A stretch of DNA of 64,000 bases, taken from positions 248,022 through 312,021 of the forward strand of contig NZ_JALGBX010000003.1 of NCBI RefSeq assembly GCF_022808175.1. Direction: 5' to 3'. The notes under the pieces are model-generated. The model saw nothing but the letters and a program-made list of their open reading frames with translations, was not told where the DNA came from and made no database searches. Source of the stretch: Streptomyces sp. AP-93 (lineage in GTDB: Bacteria > Actinomycetota > Actinomycetes > Streptomycetales > Streptomycetaceae). This document shows positions 1 to 12,069 of the stretch, one piece after another. The position numbers and the translations under genes were made by a program. Each line of letters starts with the position of its first letter. Positions within the stretch are counted from its first letter, which is position 1.

Positions 1-3857
<3,857 letters not shown>

Positions 3858-3917
3858 CTACGCCTGGACCTCGACGCTCCTATGGTGGGCACAGACGACG
3901 ACTCAGGGAGCGTAACC

Positions 3918-4319
3918 ATGGATCCGATCACGGCGGCCGCCCTTGCAGCACTGGCTGGAGGAGTCGGCGGGGAAGCCGGCCGCCATGCGTGGCAAGGACT
4001 CACCGCACTCGTCCGGCGCCCCTTCCGGCGCGGGGAGTCCGAAGAGACGCTCCTTGGCGTGAGTTCAAGCCAACTGGAGCTCACCGAGCTGGAAGCTGAT
4101 CCCACCGACCCGATGCGAGCCCAGGCGCTGGCAACCGCCTTGGGCGTGCGGGCTGCGCTGGACGCCGAGTTCCGAGGCCTTCTCGAAGAATGGTGGCAGC
4201 GGGCGCAGGCCATGGACTCAGGCGGCGAGGTCCACAACCACATCAGTGGGGGAACTCAGCGCGAGGTGTTCCAGGGACGGGACTTTTCCAACATCACGTT
4301 CAACATTCGTACTGACTAG
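3918..4319 (+). CDS. Small effector-like protein with C-terminal RHIM-like motif, NLR partner
   Basis: 133 residues; ATG 3918 has AGGGAG at 3905-3910. The open frame runs further upstream but is antisense to the NB-ARC gene there. The N-terminal 100 residues are a small helical domain beginning MDPITAAALAALAGG. The last 30 contain N-H-I-S-G-G and VFQGRDFSNITF. That tail aligns with the N-terminal segment of the divergent NB-ARC protein (N-x-hydrophobic-x-G, then V-Q-A-G or V-F-Q-G-R). The layout matches published NLR-associated amyloid signalling (BASS) pairs, in which an NLR templates aggregation of a pore-forming effector. Effector activity is inferred. Confidence 0.65.
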   Translation: MDPITAAALAALAGGVGGEAGRHAWQGLTALVRRPFRRGESEETLLGVSSSQLELTELEADPTDPMRAQALATALGVRAALDAEFRGLLEEWWQRAQAMDSGGEVHNHISGGTQREVFQGRDFSNITFNIRTD

Positions 4320-4815
4320 GGCTACGTATCTCCCTGTTGGGCTTCCGCCGTTGGTACGCCGGCAGCGGAAGGTTCGAGGACGTCATGGGACTGGAACGCT
4401 GACCGGTTGACTGCCCACCTCTCCTGCCGGAACGACGCCTCTGGGTCGCCGGCCTCCGGCAGAATCGGGTGGGTGTCGAATCGCATGACGGTCCCGGAGA
4501 GGCGTCAGGCATTCTCAAGGCTGATCGGCTGAAGTGCGCTGCTGAGACGTGAGGCTTTCGGCACCGGGGGACCTTCCCGTCCGGGGAAGCGGCCGCGCCG
4601 CGCGGACCGCGGTGTTCGTGCAGGGGTGCTGCCGGCACGCCGCACTTGCACATGCCGAAGCACAGCGCGGGGTGGTGAAGGTGCCCGCGCACCAAGAACA
4701 CCTGCGGGCATGGAGGATCCGTGCACGGAACAGCAGGTCGGCCACGGAGGATGAGCAGGTGACGGAAGGAATCTTTGCCTTCTCGGCACATGACCACCGG
4801 TTCGAGGCGTGCCCT
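4320..4815. other. Intergenic, no gene recognised
   Basis: About 500 bp between the effector-like gene and the response regulator gene. Open frames on both strands are Cys/Arg/Pro-rich and lack codon bias. I see no RNA gene or strong hairpin. Confidence 0.5.
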
Positions 4816-5487
4816 TCAGTCTGTGAGCCAGCCGGGGCTGACCATGCCGTATTCGTAGGCGAGGACCACGACTTGGGATCGGTCCCGGGCTCCGATCTTG
4901 CTCATGATGCGGCTGACGTGTGTCTTCGCCGTCAGGGGGGAGAGCACCAGGCGGGCAGCGATCTCGTCGTTGGTGCAGCCGGCGGCGACCAACTGCATGA
5001 CCTCGCGTTCACGGACGGTGAGTCCGTCAAGGCGCGCGTCCGGCTTCGCACGTTTCTGCTCACGGTTGGCGAATTCCGCGATGAGCCGCCGGGTGACCGA
5101 GGGGCTGATGAGCGCGTCTCCCCGCACGGCCACCCGCACGGCATGCAGGAGTTCTTCGGGTTCGGTGTCCTTGACCAGGAAGCCCGTCGCTCCGGCGCGC
5201 AGGGCCCCGTACACGTAGTCGTCGAGATCGAAGGTGGTCAGCATGATCACTTTCACCGTCGCCAGCTGTTCGTCCGCGGCGATGATGCGCGCGGCCTCGA
5301 GTCCGTCCGTGCCGGGCATGCGGATGTCCATCAGCACCACGTCCGGCTGCAGGGCACGGCATGCGGAGACCGCGGCTTGTCCGTCCGCGGCCTCTGCGAC
5401 GACTTCGAGGTCGTCCTCGTCCTCAAGGATCGAGCGGATCCCTGCGCGGACGAGCCGCTGGTCGTCCGCCAGCACGATCCTGATCAT
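4816..5487 (-). CDS. NarL/FixJ-family response regulator
   Basis: 223 residues from ATG 5487, with GGAG upstream; the preceding TTG is less likely. The receiver domain shows Asp8/Asp9, phospho-acceptor Asp54 in VLMDIRMPG, Thr84/85 and Lys106. A LuxR-type helix-turn-helix follows (LTVREREVMQLVAAGCTNDEIA, then TAKTHVSRIMSKIGARDR). It lies 12 bp downstream of the histidine kinase gene, so the two form an operon. The divergent transporter genes on the other side of the kinase are the obvious candidate targets, but this is inferred from position. Confidence 0.92.
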   Translation of the reverse strand: MIRIVLADDQRLVRAGIRSILEDEDDLEVVAEAADGQAAVSACRALQPDVVLMDIRMPGTDGLEAARIIAADEQLATVKVIMLTTFDLDDYVYGALRAGATGFLVKDTEPEELLHAVRVAVRGDALISPSVTRRLIAEFANREQKRAKPDARLDGLTVREREVMQLVAAGCTNDEIAARLVLSPLTAKTHVSRIMSKIGARDRSQVVVLAYEYGMVSPGWLTD

Positions 5488-5499
5488 CAATAGCTCCGC

Positions 5500-6645
5500 T
5501 CATCGGCCTTGTCCGGTCTGAATCGGTAGCCGGGCGTGCACGACGAAGGCGCCGTGGGGAGCGTGCTGTGCGGTCAGGGTGCCGCCCAGCGCCCGCGCTC
5601 GCTCTGTCATGCCGGCGATGCCGCTGCCACCCGATGCGGTCCGGCTGGGAAAAGGGCCCTGCCCATCGTCTTCGACGACCAGGGTGAGGTGGGTGTCTTC
5701 GTAGGAGATCCGGACGGTGACGTGCCGGGCGCCGCTGTGCTTGGCGGCGTTGGTCAGTGACTCCTGCACGATGCGGTAGGCGGCCAGGTCGACTGCGGCA
5801 GGCAGCCGGTGTTCGGTTCCGCTCCTTTCGATCCGCACGTCCAGTCCCGCGAGGCCGGCCGAAACAACCAGGTCCTCGATCCTGGCCAGTCCCGGCGTGG
5901 GCGCGGTGGGTGCTTCTTCGTCGACCTGGCGCAGCACGCCGAGAGTGGCGCGTAGTTCCCGCAGGCCCTCCTTGCTGCCTTCCTTGATCGCGGCCAGGGC
6001 TTCTGCCGCCTGGTCGGGGTCCTTCTTCAGCCGGTGGAGGGCGGCGGATGCCTGCACGTTGATCATGGACATGTTGTGGCCGATCACGTCGTGGAGTTCG
6101 CGGGCGATACGCAGCCGCTCCTGGACCGCTCTGAGCTGGGCCTCCTCTTCGGCGTAGGCGACCCGTCCGTGGCGCATGGCGCCCAGGGCGACGACGGCGA
6201 TCAGCCAGCCGGTGAGCATGAATACGGCCGTGCCGTTGACGTCGCCGCCCGCCAGGGCCCCCGCACCGACGCCGATGACCATGACTGCCGCCATGGCGAC
6301 GGCCACCTGGATACGTCCCTGGGAGGCGAGCCCGTACAGGACCACGATCGGCACCAGGACCAGCGGGCCATCGACCGTGCTGAGCAGGTAGTAGGCGCCG
6401 GTGCCCACCACCGTGCACCAGCCCACCGCCAGCGGGAAGCGGCGCCGGAGCAACAGCACCGCGCACACCGTCAGGGCCAGCAGCCAGGACACGACCAGCG
6501 CGTTCGCCGCACGTCCACCGGGGCCCAGCCGCTGCCCCTCGGCCACGCCCACCAGCACCAACACGGCCAGGACCAGCACCATGTCGGCTCGGGGACCGCT
6601 GAGCATGCGCAAACGGGTCGGATCAGGGCGGTACACGCCTCCCAT
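5500..6645 (-). CDS. NarL-type sensor histidine kinase (HisKA_3)
   Basis: 381 residues from ATG 6645 (MGGVYRPDPTRL); a longer frame reaches 6753 but its residues do not look coding. About five membrane segments fill residues 20-155. The HisKA_3 motif is RELHDVIGHN with His185. The HATPase domain has the N-box ESLTNAAKHSGA and the G-box VEDDGQG. There is no large extracellular loop, so the signal is probably sensed in or at the membrane. It is co-transcribed with the response regulator and divergent from the small membrane protein/MMPL pair. Confidence 0.9.
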   Translation of the reverse strand: MGGVYRPDPTRLRMLSGPRADMVLVLAVLVLVGVAEGQRLGPGGRAANALVVSWLLALTVCAVLLLRRRFPLAVGWCTVVGTGAYYLLSTVDGPLVLVPIVVLYGLASQGRIQVAVAMAAVMVIGVGAGALAGGDVNGTAVFMLTGWLIAVVALGAMRHGRVAYAEEEAQLRAVQERLRIARELHDVIGHNMSMINVQASAALHRLKKDPDQAAEALAAIKEGSKEGLRELRATLGVLRQVDEEAPTAPTPGLARIEDLVVSAGLAGLDVRIERSGTEHRLPAAVDLAAYRIVQESLTNAAKHSGARHVTVRISYEDTHLTLVVEDDGQGPFPSRTASGGSGIAGMTERARALGGTLTAQHAPHGAFVVHARLPIQTGQGR

Positions 6646-6736
6646 TGTGCCGTCAGCGCTGCTTTGAGCAGGGCGTATCCCCGCCATGCGGCCAAGGTGT
6701 CTACCGGAGGCGTCCACGCACGGAAGGTACTTGCAT

Positions 6737-6780
6737 CCGCTGGGGTACATCACGGCGGTGCCCTACTGCCGCTGGGGTAC
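6737..6780 (+). promoter_or_regulatory. Direct repeat CCGCTGGGGTAC x2 in the divergent promoter region
   Basis: The 12-mer CCGCTGGGGTAC occurs at 6737-6748 and again at 6769-6780. The 32 bp period is three helical turns. It sits between the kinase gene and the small membrane protein/MMPL genes and is a plausible site for the response regulator. This is based on repeat and position only. Confidence 0.45.
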
Positions 6781-6839
6781 GCCCGGTGTCAGCCGCAGGC
6801 CGACGCCTGGAGATGGGGCGCACGTGCACGATCGAGGTC

Positions 6840-7055
6840 ATGTTCTCGCCCATCCCTCCCCAGCGGATCAGCGCCGCCCTTGTCGGCGCGCTCGTGGGCA
6901 CCGCTGCCGGAATTCTGCTGGTCACCGCTGCAGGGACGCTTTCGATCACAGTCAGCGGCCTCTTCGCCGCTCTGGCGATCACGCTGCCGGCACTGGCCGG
7001 GGCTGTGGTGGGCGCGGTCGTGACTCCAGGCACCACTCACTCGAAATCGAGGTAG
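6840..7055 (+). CDS. Small two-helix membrane protein
   Basis: 71 residues from ATG 6840 (MFSPIPPQRISAALVG), with GAGG just upstream; an ATG at 6813 is an alternative. Two hydrophobic helices (about residues 9-30 and 36-60) are rich in Ala, Gly and Val. The stop lies 5 bp before the MMPL gene, so the two are co-transcribed. I do not recognise the family. It could be an accessory subunit of the exporter. Confidence 0.6.
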   Translation: MFSPIPPQRISAALVGALVGTAAGILLVTAAGTLSITVSGLFAALAITLPALAGAVVGAVVTPGTTHSKSR

Positions 7056-7060
7056 GCATC

Positions 7061-9241
7061 ATGTCTTCCCCCCGCGGCTCGGCCGCGCCTCCGGCCCCGG
7101 CCCCGCCGCCCGCCGATTCCGCTCCTGTCGGCCGGTTCGGTGCTCTGGCCGGCTGGGCGCAGCGCCATCGCTGGGCCGCCATCCTGCTCTGGCTGGCCAT
7201 CGTGGCTGCCATCGCACTGGGCTCGACTGCCGCAGGCTCCGCCTACAAGAACGACTTCACCCTGCCGGGTACCGACTCCCAGGCCGCCACCGATCTGTTC
7301 AAGAAGCACGGCAGCGACCAGGCCGGCGACAGCGTCGAGATCGTGTTCAAGGACACCGGCGGCATCGAGAGCGTCCGGGCCACGGTCGAGCCGATGCTGG
7401 CCAAGGTGCAGCAGATGGCGGGCGTCGCCGATGTGCGCAGCCCGTTCGCGGATGGTTCCGCGGTGTCCAAGGACGGCACGATCGCCTATGCGTCCGTCAC
7501 GCTGGACGGCAAGGTCGAGGACGTACCCAAGGAGGACGTCGCCAAGATCATCGACACGGCTCAGAGCATCGCGTCCGACCATCTCCAGGTCGAGGTCGGC
7601 GGTGAGGCCGCGCGCAACGCACAGGACAAGGCGGGACCGACCGCAGAACTCGCCGGGATCGTGGCCGCCCTGCTCATTCTCGTCCTGCTCTTCGGCTCAC
7701 TGCTGGCGGCATCCCTGCCGCTGATCACCGCACTCTTCGCGGTCGGTGGTGCCATCGGCCTGATCGCGCTGGCCTCGCACCTCTTCACCGTCGCCGACTT
7801 CACCCCGCCCATCTTGATGCTCGTCGGGCTCGGTGTCGGCGTCGACTACGCCCTGCTGATCTTCTACCGCTACCGGCACGAACTGCGGAGCGGCGTTCAG
7901 CCGGACGAGGCCGGGCGGCGCGCCCTGGACTCCGCCGGCCGCACCGTCTTCTTCGCCGGCTGCACCGTCATCGTCGCTCTGCTGGGCCTGATCGCCCTCG
8001 GACTCGGCTCGCTGCAAGGAATCGCGCTGGCCGTCGCCGTGACCGTGCTGATCACCATGGCCGCGTCCCTGGTCCTGCTGCCCGCGCTGCTCGCCCTGTT
8101 CGCCCGGCGCCTCCAGCGTCACGTGCTCAAACAAGCGGCCAGAGCCACCACGAAGGGCAAGACCGAAGGCAGTCGCTGGCGTGCGATGGCGCGCGCCGTT
8201 CAGCGCCGCCCGGTCCCCACCCTCCTGGTCGGTGTCATCGCCCTGCTGGCCCTGTCGGCTCCGGCACTGAGCATGCGCCTGGGCTTCGCCGACTCCGGCA
8301 ACGACTCCAAGAAAACCACCTCACGGCATGCGTACGAACTTCTCGCCGAGGGCTTCGGGCCCGGTTTCAACGGCCCGCTGATCGTGCTGGTCAAGGGCAA
8401 CGCCGATGCCGGGAAGACCGTCCAGGCCGCACTGGCCGAAACCGCCGGCGTCGCCGCGGTCAGCCCGCCCATGCCCTCTGAGGACGGCGCCCTCTCCACC
8501 GTGTTCGTCTACCCGACGACCTCCCCGCAGGACGAAGGCACCGTCGCCCTCGTGCACCACCTGCGCGACGACATCACCCCGCCTCTGGAGCAGGACACCG
8601 GCGCGGACATCCTCGTCGGCGGCGCCACAGCCGCCTCCCAGGACGTTTCCGAAACCCTCGCCGACCGGCTCCCGCTGTTCGTCGCCGTCGTCGTCGGCGT
8701 CTCCTCGCTCCTCCTGCTGCTGGTCTTCCGATCCATCTGGATCCCCGTCAAAGCAGCCATCTTGAACCTGCTGTCGATCTCCGCCGCCCTGGGCGTGATC
8801 ACCCTGGTCTTCCAGCACGGCTGGTTCGGCGCGCAGCCAGGCCCGATCGAGGCATTCATCCCCGCGCTGATCTTCGCGATCGTCTTCGGACTCTCCATGG
8901 ACTACGAGGTCTTCCTCATCTCACGCATCCACGAGGAATGGATTCGTACGAAGGACTCTTCGCACGCGGTGCGGGAGGGGCTGGCCTCCACCGGCAAGGT
9001 GATCACAGCTGCCGCGGCCATCATGATCGTGGTCTTCGCCGCGTTCGTACTCAGCACGGACCGCATGCTCCAGCAATTCGGGCTCGGTCTCGCCGTCGCG
9101 ATCCTCCTGGACGCCGTGGTCATCCGCTGCCTCATCGTCCCGGCCGTCATGCAGATGCTCGGTACATGGGCCTGGTGGCTGCCCGCGCCACTCGCCCGCA
9201 GGCTACCCAAGGTCTCGATCGAACGCCCGGAACACAACTGA
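7061..9241 (+). CDS. MMPL/RND-family transporter
   Basis: 726 residues; ATG 7061 is preceded by GAGG at 7049-7052. It shows the MMPL layout: one N-terminal helix (about 36-56), an extracellular domain, a five-helix bundle (about 190-350), a second extracellular domain, and a second bundle (about 540-700). Proton-relay Asp-Tyr pairs are visible in GVGVDYALLI and GLSMDYEVFL. These proteins export lipids or hydrophobic compounds by proton motive force. With the divergent two-component system it looks like an inducible efflux module. The substrate is unknown. Confidence 0.9.
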   Translation: MSSPRGSAAPPAPAPPPADSAPVGRFGALAGWAQRHRWAAILLWLAIVAAIALGSTAAGSAYKNDFTLPGTDSQAATDLFKKHGSDQAGDSVEIVFKDTGGIESVRATVEPMLAKVQQMAGVADVRSPFADGSAVSKDGTIAYASVTLDGKVEDVPKEDVAKIIDTAQSIASDHLQVEVGGEAARNAQDKAGPTAELAGIVAALLILVLLFGSLLAASLPLITALFAVGGAIGLIALASHLFTVADFTPPILMLVGLGVGVDYALLIFYRYRHELRSGVQPDEAGRRALDSAGRTVFFAGCTVIVALLGLIALGLGSLQGIALAVAVTVLITMAASLVLLPALLALFARRLQRHVLKQAARATTKGKTEGSRWRAMARAVQRRPVPTLLVGVIALLALSAPALSMRLGFADSGNDSKKTTSRHAYELLAEGFGPGFNGPLIVLVKGNADAGKTVQAALAETAGVAAVSPPMPSEDGALSTVFVYPTTSPQDEGTVALVHHLRDDITPPLEQDTGADILVGGATAASQDVSETLADRLPLFVAVVVGVSSLLLLLVFRSIWIPVKAAILNLLSISAALGVITLVFQHGWFGAQPGPIEAFIPALIFAIVFGLSMDYEVFLISRIHEEWIRTKDSSHAVREGLASTGKVITAAAAIMIVVFAAFVLSTDRMLQQFGLGLAVAILLDAVVIRCLIVPAVMQMLGTWAWWLPAPLARRLPKVSIERPEHN

Positions 9242-9362
9242 CCCACCCAGCAGTACTGTTCCATGCCTGAGGCGGCCGCAGCTTGAGGCAAGACCCGGGC
9301 GAGTTCCGTGCACTGCTCCAGCGTGGACTCGTCCACGAGCGGCAGCCACATCACCAGCGGCC

Positions 9363-10018
9363 CGATGGGTCGATGTTCTGCGCCATCCGGTCGGGGTTGA
9401 CCGACTTGGGGATGGTGACGACGGCGCGCTGGATCAGCCAGCGGAGCACGACCTGCGCCACGGACTTGCCGTGGGCCTTGCCGATCTCGCTGAGGACGGG
9501 TGGGTGAACAGGTTGTTCTTGCCTTCGGCGAAGCCGCCCCACGCCTGGTGCTGGACGCCGTGCTCGCGCATGAGGTCGTGGTCGGCGGTGCACTGGAAGA
9601 ACGGGTGGGTCTCGATCTGGTTGACCGCCGGGGCGATCTCGTTGTTGCAGATCAGGTCCAGGAGCCGGTCGGGGTAGAAGTTGGCGACGCCGATCGCCTG
9701 GACCAGGCCCTATCGCGGTTGACGGCCTCCATGGCGCGCCACTGGCCGTAGACATCGCCGAAGGGGTGGTGCATCAGGTACAGGTCGAGGTGGTCCAGGC
9801 CCAGCTTGGTCAGGGACGTCTCGAAGGCGCGGCGCGCGTCGTCCTGCGCGGGGGCGTCCTGGACCCACAGCTTGGTCGTGACGAACAGTTCCCCGCGCGG
9901 AATGCCGCTGTTCTTGGTGGCACGGCCGACGGCCTCTTCGTTGCCGTAGGCGGCGGCTGTGTCGAGCAGCCGGTAGCCGGCCGCGAGCGCGTCGGAGACG
10001 GCCTGCTCGGTCTGTCGA
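9363..10018 (-). pseudogene. Aldo/keto reductase, truncated and frameshifted
   Basis: One minus-strand frame encodes AKR blocks ([25 protein letters not shown], the catalytic-Lys region TTKLWV, and [17 protein letters not shown]). Near 9710 the match moves to another frame ([18 protein letters not shown], then [11 protein letters not shown]). Near 9500 it moves again ([19 protein letters not shown], then [16 protein letters not shown]). About 30 N-terminal residues are missing and the C-terminus stops at QNID. At least two frameshifts and loss at both ends make it non-functional. It lies just downstream of the left-most tdk fragment. Confidence 0.8.
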
Positions 10019-10126
10019 TGACGAACCCCGCTCGGGGGGCGGGTGGGGATCGGGTTCAGGGGGTGGTCAGATCCGGCTGTGGTACGGCGGGGTCCGTCCG
10101 GGTGAGGGCAGACGCAAGCGTGGCGA

Positions 10127-10181
10127 GGCTCAGCCATCCCCGGAGGCGCACACCATCCGGGAACGACCATTCGACGGGCTG
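10127..10181 (-). repeat. tdk 3'-flank repeat, copy A
   Basis: About 55 bp after the stop of tdk fragment A resemble the flanks of fragment D and of the intact tdk (shared blocks CATCCCCGG, GGAACGA and CGGGCTGTCAGGC). This copy is the most diverged of the three. Confidence 0.6.
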
Positions 10182-10784
10182 TCAGGCGTGGTTGACCGGG
10201 AGGACGTCCGGGGAGAGGGCGCCGGCGTGGGCCGCGGCAGAGGTCATGCGCTTGCGGTGGTGGAGGCGGCACAGGACTTCGTAGCCGATCTTCTCCGCCG
10301 GGCGGTTCACGTCACCGACGACCACCTGGGCGCCTTCGACGACCATCTCGCCGCCCACCGTGCGGGCGTTGTGGGTGGCGCGGGCGCCGCACCAGCACAG
10401 GTCCTCGACCTGGAGCTGCTCCAGGCGGTCAGCCAGCTCGATCAGGCGCTGGGAGCCGGGGAAAAGCTTGGTGCGGAAGTCCGTCGTGATGCCGAAGGCG
10501 AAGACGTCCAGGCCGAGGTCGTCGACGATGCGGGCCAGTTGGTCGATCTGCTCGGGGGCCAGGAACTGGGCCTCGTCCACGATCACGTAGTCCGCCTTGC
10601 CGCCCGCCGAGAGCTGGGCGACCAGATACGCGTAGAGGTCCATGCCCTCCGGCGCCTCCACCGCCTCCGTCACCAGGCCCAGGCGGGACGAGAGCTTGCC
10701 CTCGCCCGCGCGGTCGTCACGGGTGAAGATCACGCCCTGCAGGCCCCGCGCGTCGCGGTTGTGGGCGATCTGGAGCGCCAGTGT
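10182..10784 (-). pseudogene. tdk: Thymidine kinase 3' fragment A (codons 17-216)
   Basis: 201 codons run from Thr17 to the stop with no internal stop. They hold VFAFGITTDFRTKLFPGSQR, the DEAQFL motif and zinc-ligand Cys residues (CWCGARATHNAR). Residues 1-16 and the P-loop Gly-Lys are absent. Upstream, the sequence switches at GT 10783-10784 (top strand) to an element arm. Oddities against the other copies are QVEDLCWC and [15 protein letters not shown]. Without a P-loop it cannot be an active kinase. It is the left-most clean fragment of the island. Confidence 0.9.
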
Positions 10785-10806
10785 CCTTTTGCTCGGCCAT
10801 CCACCA
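10783..10806. other. Hybrid att junction A (tdk 3' half / element arm)
   Basis: The tdk sequence ends at GT 10783-10784. After 14 nt comes ATCCACCA (10799-10806), one mismatch from the ATCCGCCA arm at the same distance in junctions B and D. I read it as a decayed serine-integrase attL-type site. Confidence 0.6.
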
Positions 10807-10850
10807 TGTCCGGGTCCGCCATCCCCTGCCGGCGGGACCACATCCAGCAC

Positions 10851-10937
10851 TCCGCGACCACGTAGTCGACCTTGCCGTGCCTGCGACAGACACTCCACCA
10901 CACATGCGTAGAGGTCCAGCGCCGGGTTTGCCTCCAG
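10851..10937 (-). pseudogene. tdk: Second, decayed tdk remnant (A')
   Basis: On the minus strand one frame reads LEANPALDLYACVVECLS, comparable with VEAPEGMDLYAYLVAQLS of tdk. It then shifts frame to HGKVDYVVAE, comparable with GGKADYVIVDE. At DNA level CACGTAGTCGACCTTGCC and GCGTAGAGGTCCA match the other copies. It covers about codons 77-115, is frameshifted, and starts 2 bp past the stop of the gene at 10940. Confidence 0.7.
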
Positions 10938-10939
10938 AC

Positions 10940-11974
10940 TCACGGAGACGAAGGGGAGGCCTCTTTGCGGAGGGGGTCCGGGACCGGGTCGCCGGAGAGG
11001 CGGACCGTGCTGAGGATGCGCATGACCAGGTCGTCGCGGACGGCCCCCTGGACGCCCGACCGGCCGTAGAAGTCCCAGGCGACGAAGTCGCCCTTGGAAT
11101 TCTTGAAGCCGAAGGCGATCGCCCAGCCGTCCCCCGCGCACTTGTGGTCCTTCTTGGCGCCCTCGGTGCGGGCCTTCACGTAACTCCCCTTGACCCCGGC
11201 CTTGGTTGTGTAGGCCACCGGCTTGTCCCACTTGACGACCTCCTTGTCCGGGGATGCGAACGCGGAGTATGCCCAGGCCGTCGCCGTCTTCTCGGCGACC
11301 TCGTCGGTCGTCTTTGCGCCGTCGGCGCCCTTGGTACCGGTGGACGCGAGCGCGATGTCGTTGACGTAGCCGTCGCCGTTGGCATCCAGACTGCACCACT
11401 TCTTCTTGAAGAAGGCGGGCGCGGTATGCCCGATCACCGGCTTGTCGGGGTCCTTGTCGTCCGAGAAGCCGCTGAATATCTGCGGCCCCAGGACCTCCCA
11501 GTCCGGCGGTACGTCGAAGGCGGTGCCGTGCGCCGGATTCACCACGACCTTCCAGCCCTTGACCGTCGACTTCACGGTGCCCGGGGCGCCCGAGGACACG
11601 GAGCCGGACGGGGCACCGGAGGCGGGTGCAGGGGAAGCCGGCCCCCCGGCGCCGTCCGCCCTGTCGCCGTCCCGGAAGAGGACCGCGGCGGTCACCGCGA
11701 CGGCCACCCCCGCAGCCACCGTCACCGATATCGCCACGACGGCCTTACGCCGGGACGCGGAACGCGGCGCCGGTCCGGGAGGCGGAGTCGGCGCGCCGGA
11801 CGGGTACTGCTGGTGCGTACCGGGCATGGCGCCCTGCCAAGGTTGGCCGAATACGCCAGGCCCGTAGGGGCCGGTCTGGACGCCCTGCTGTCCGGGAACC
11901 GGCTGCCGGTAAGGGTTTTGCCCCGGGTTCTGCCTGCTCTGGTCCCCATCGGGCGTCTGCTGTCCTGGCCACAT
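10940..11974 (-). CDS. Membrane-anchored hypothetical protein with Pro/Gln-rich N-terminus
   Basis: 344 residues from ATG 11974 (MWPGQQTPDG); upstream TTG codons are less likely. The first 80 residues are a cytoplasmic Pro/Gly/Gln-rich tail, followed by one membrane helix (RRKAVVAISVTVAAG, to about 105) and an Ala/Ser/Gly/Pro linker. The roughly 200-residue extracytoplasmic domain has paired Cys (KWCSLDANGDG and HKCAGDG). The DANGDGYVND stretch could bind calcium. The layout copies the adjacent PQQ-propeller gene on the same strand, so the two may act together at the cell surface. Function unknown. Confidence 0.75.
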   Translation of the reverse strand: MWPGQQTPDGDQSRQNPGQNPYRQPVPGQQGVQTGPYGPGVFGQPWQGAMPGTHQQYPSGAPTPPPGPAPRSASRRKAVVAISVTVAAGVAVAVTAAVLFRDGDRADGAGGPASPAPASGAPSGSVSSGAPGTVKSTVKGWKVVVNPAHGTAFDVPPDWEVLGPQIFSGFSDDKDPDKPVIGHTAPAFFKKKWCSLDANGDGYVNDIALASTGTKGADGAKTTDEVAEKTATAWAYSAFASPDKEVVKWDKPVAYTTKAGVKGSYVKARTEGAKKDHKCAGDGWAIAFGFKNSKGDFVAWDFYGRSGVQGAVRDDLVMRILSTVRLSGDPVPDPLRKEASPSSP

Positions 11975-12069
11975 GGCGCGCAACAATAGGGCGGTGGCCG
12001 CCGCTCGTCACGCTTCGGGAGGCGGGGAGGGCGCGGATCCGGCCACCCTTCCCGCCGGGGTCCCGCGAC

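Noticed and set aside
4300..4797. 165-codon minus frame before the response regulator
   Set aside because: Cys/Arg/Pro-rich, no ribosome binding site, no codon bias.
10182..11399. 405-codon frame joining tdk fragment A to upstream sequence
   Set aside because: It crosses an att junction and is antisense or out of frame with the anchored-protein gene; a fusion protein is not credible.
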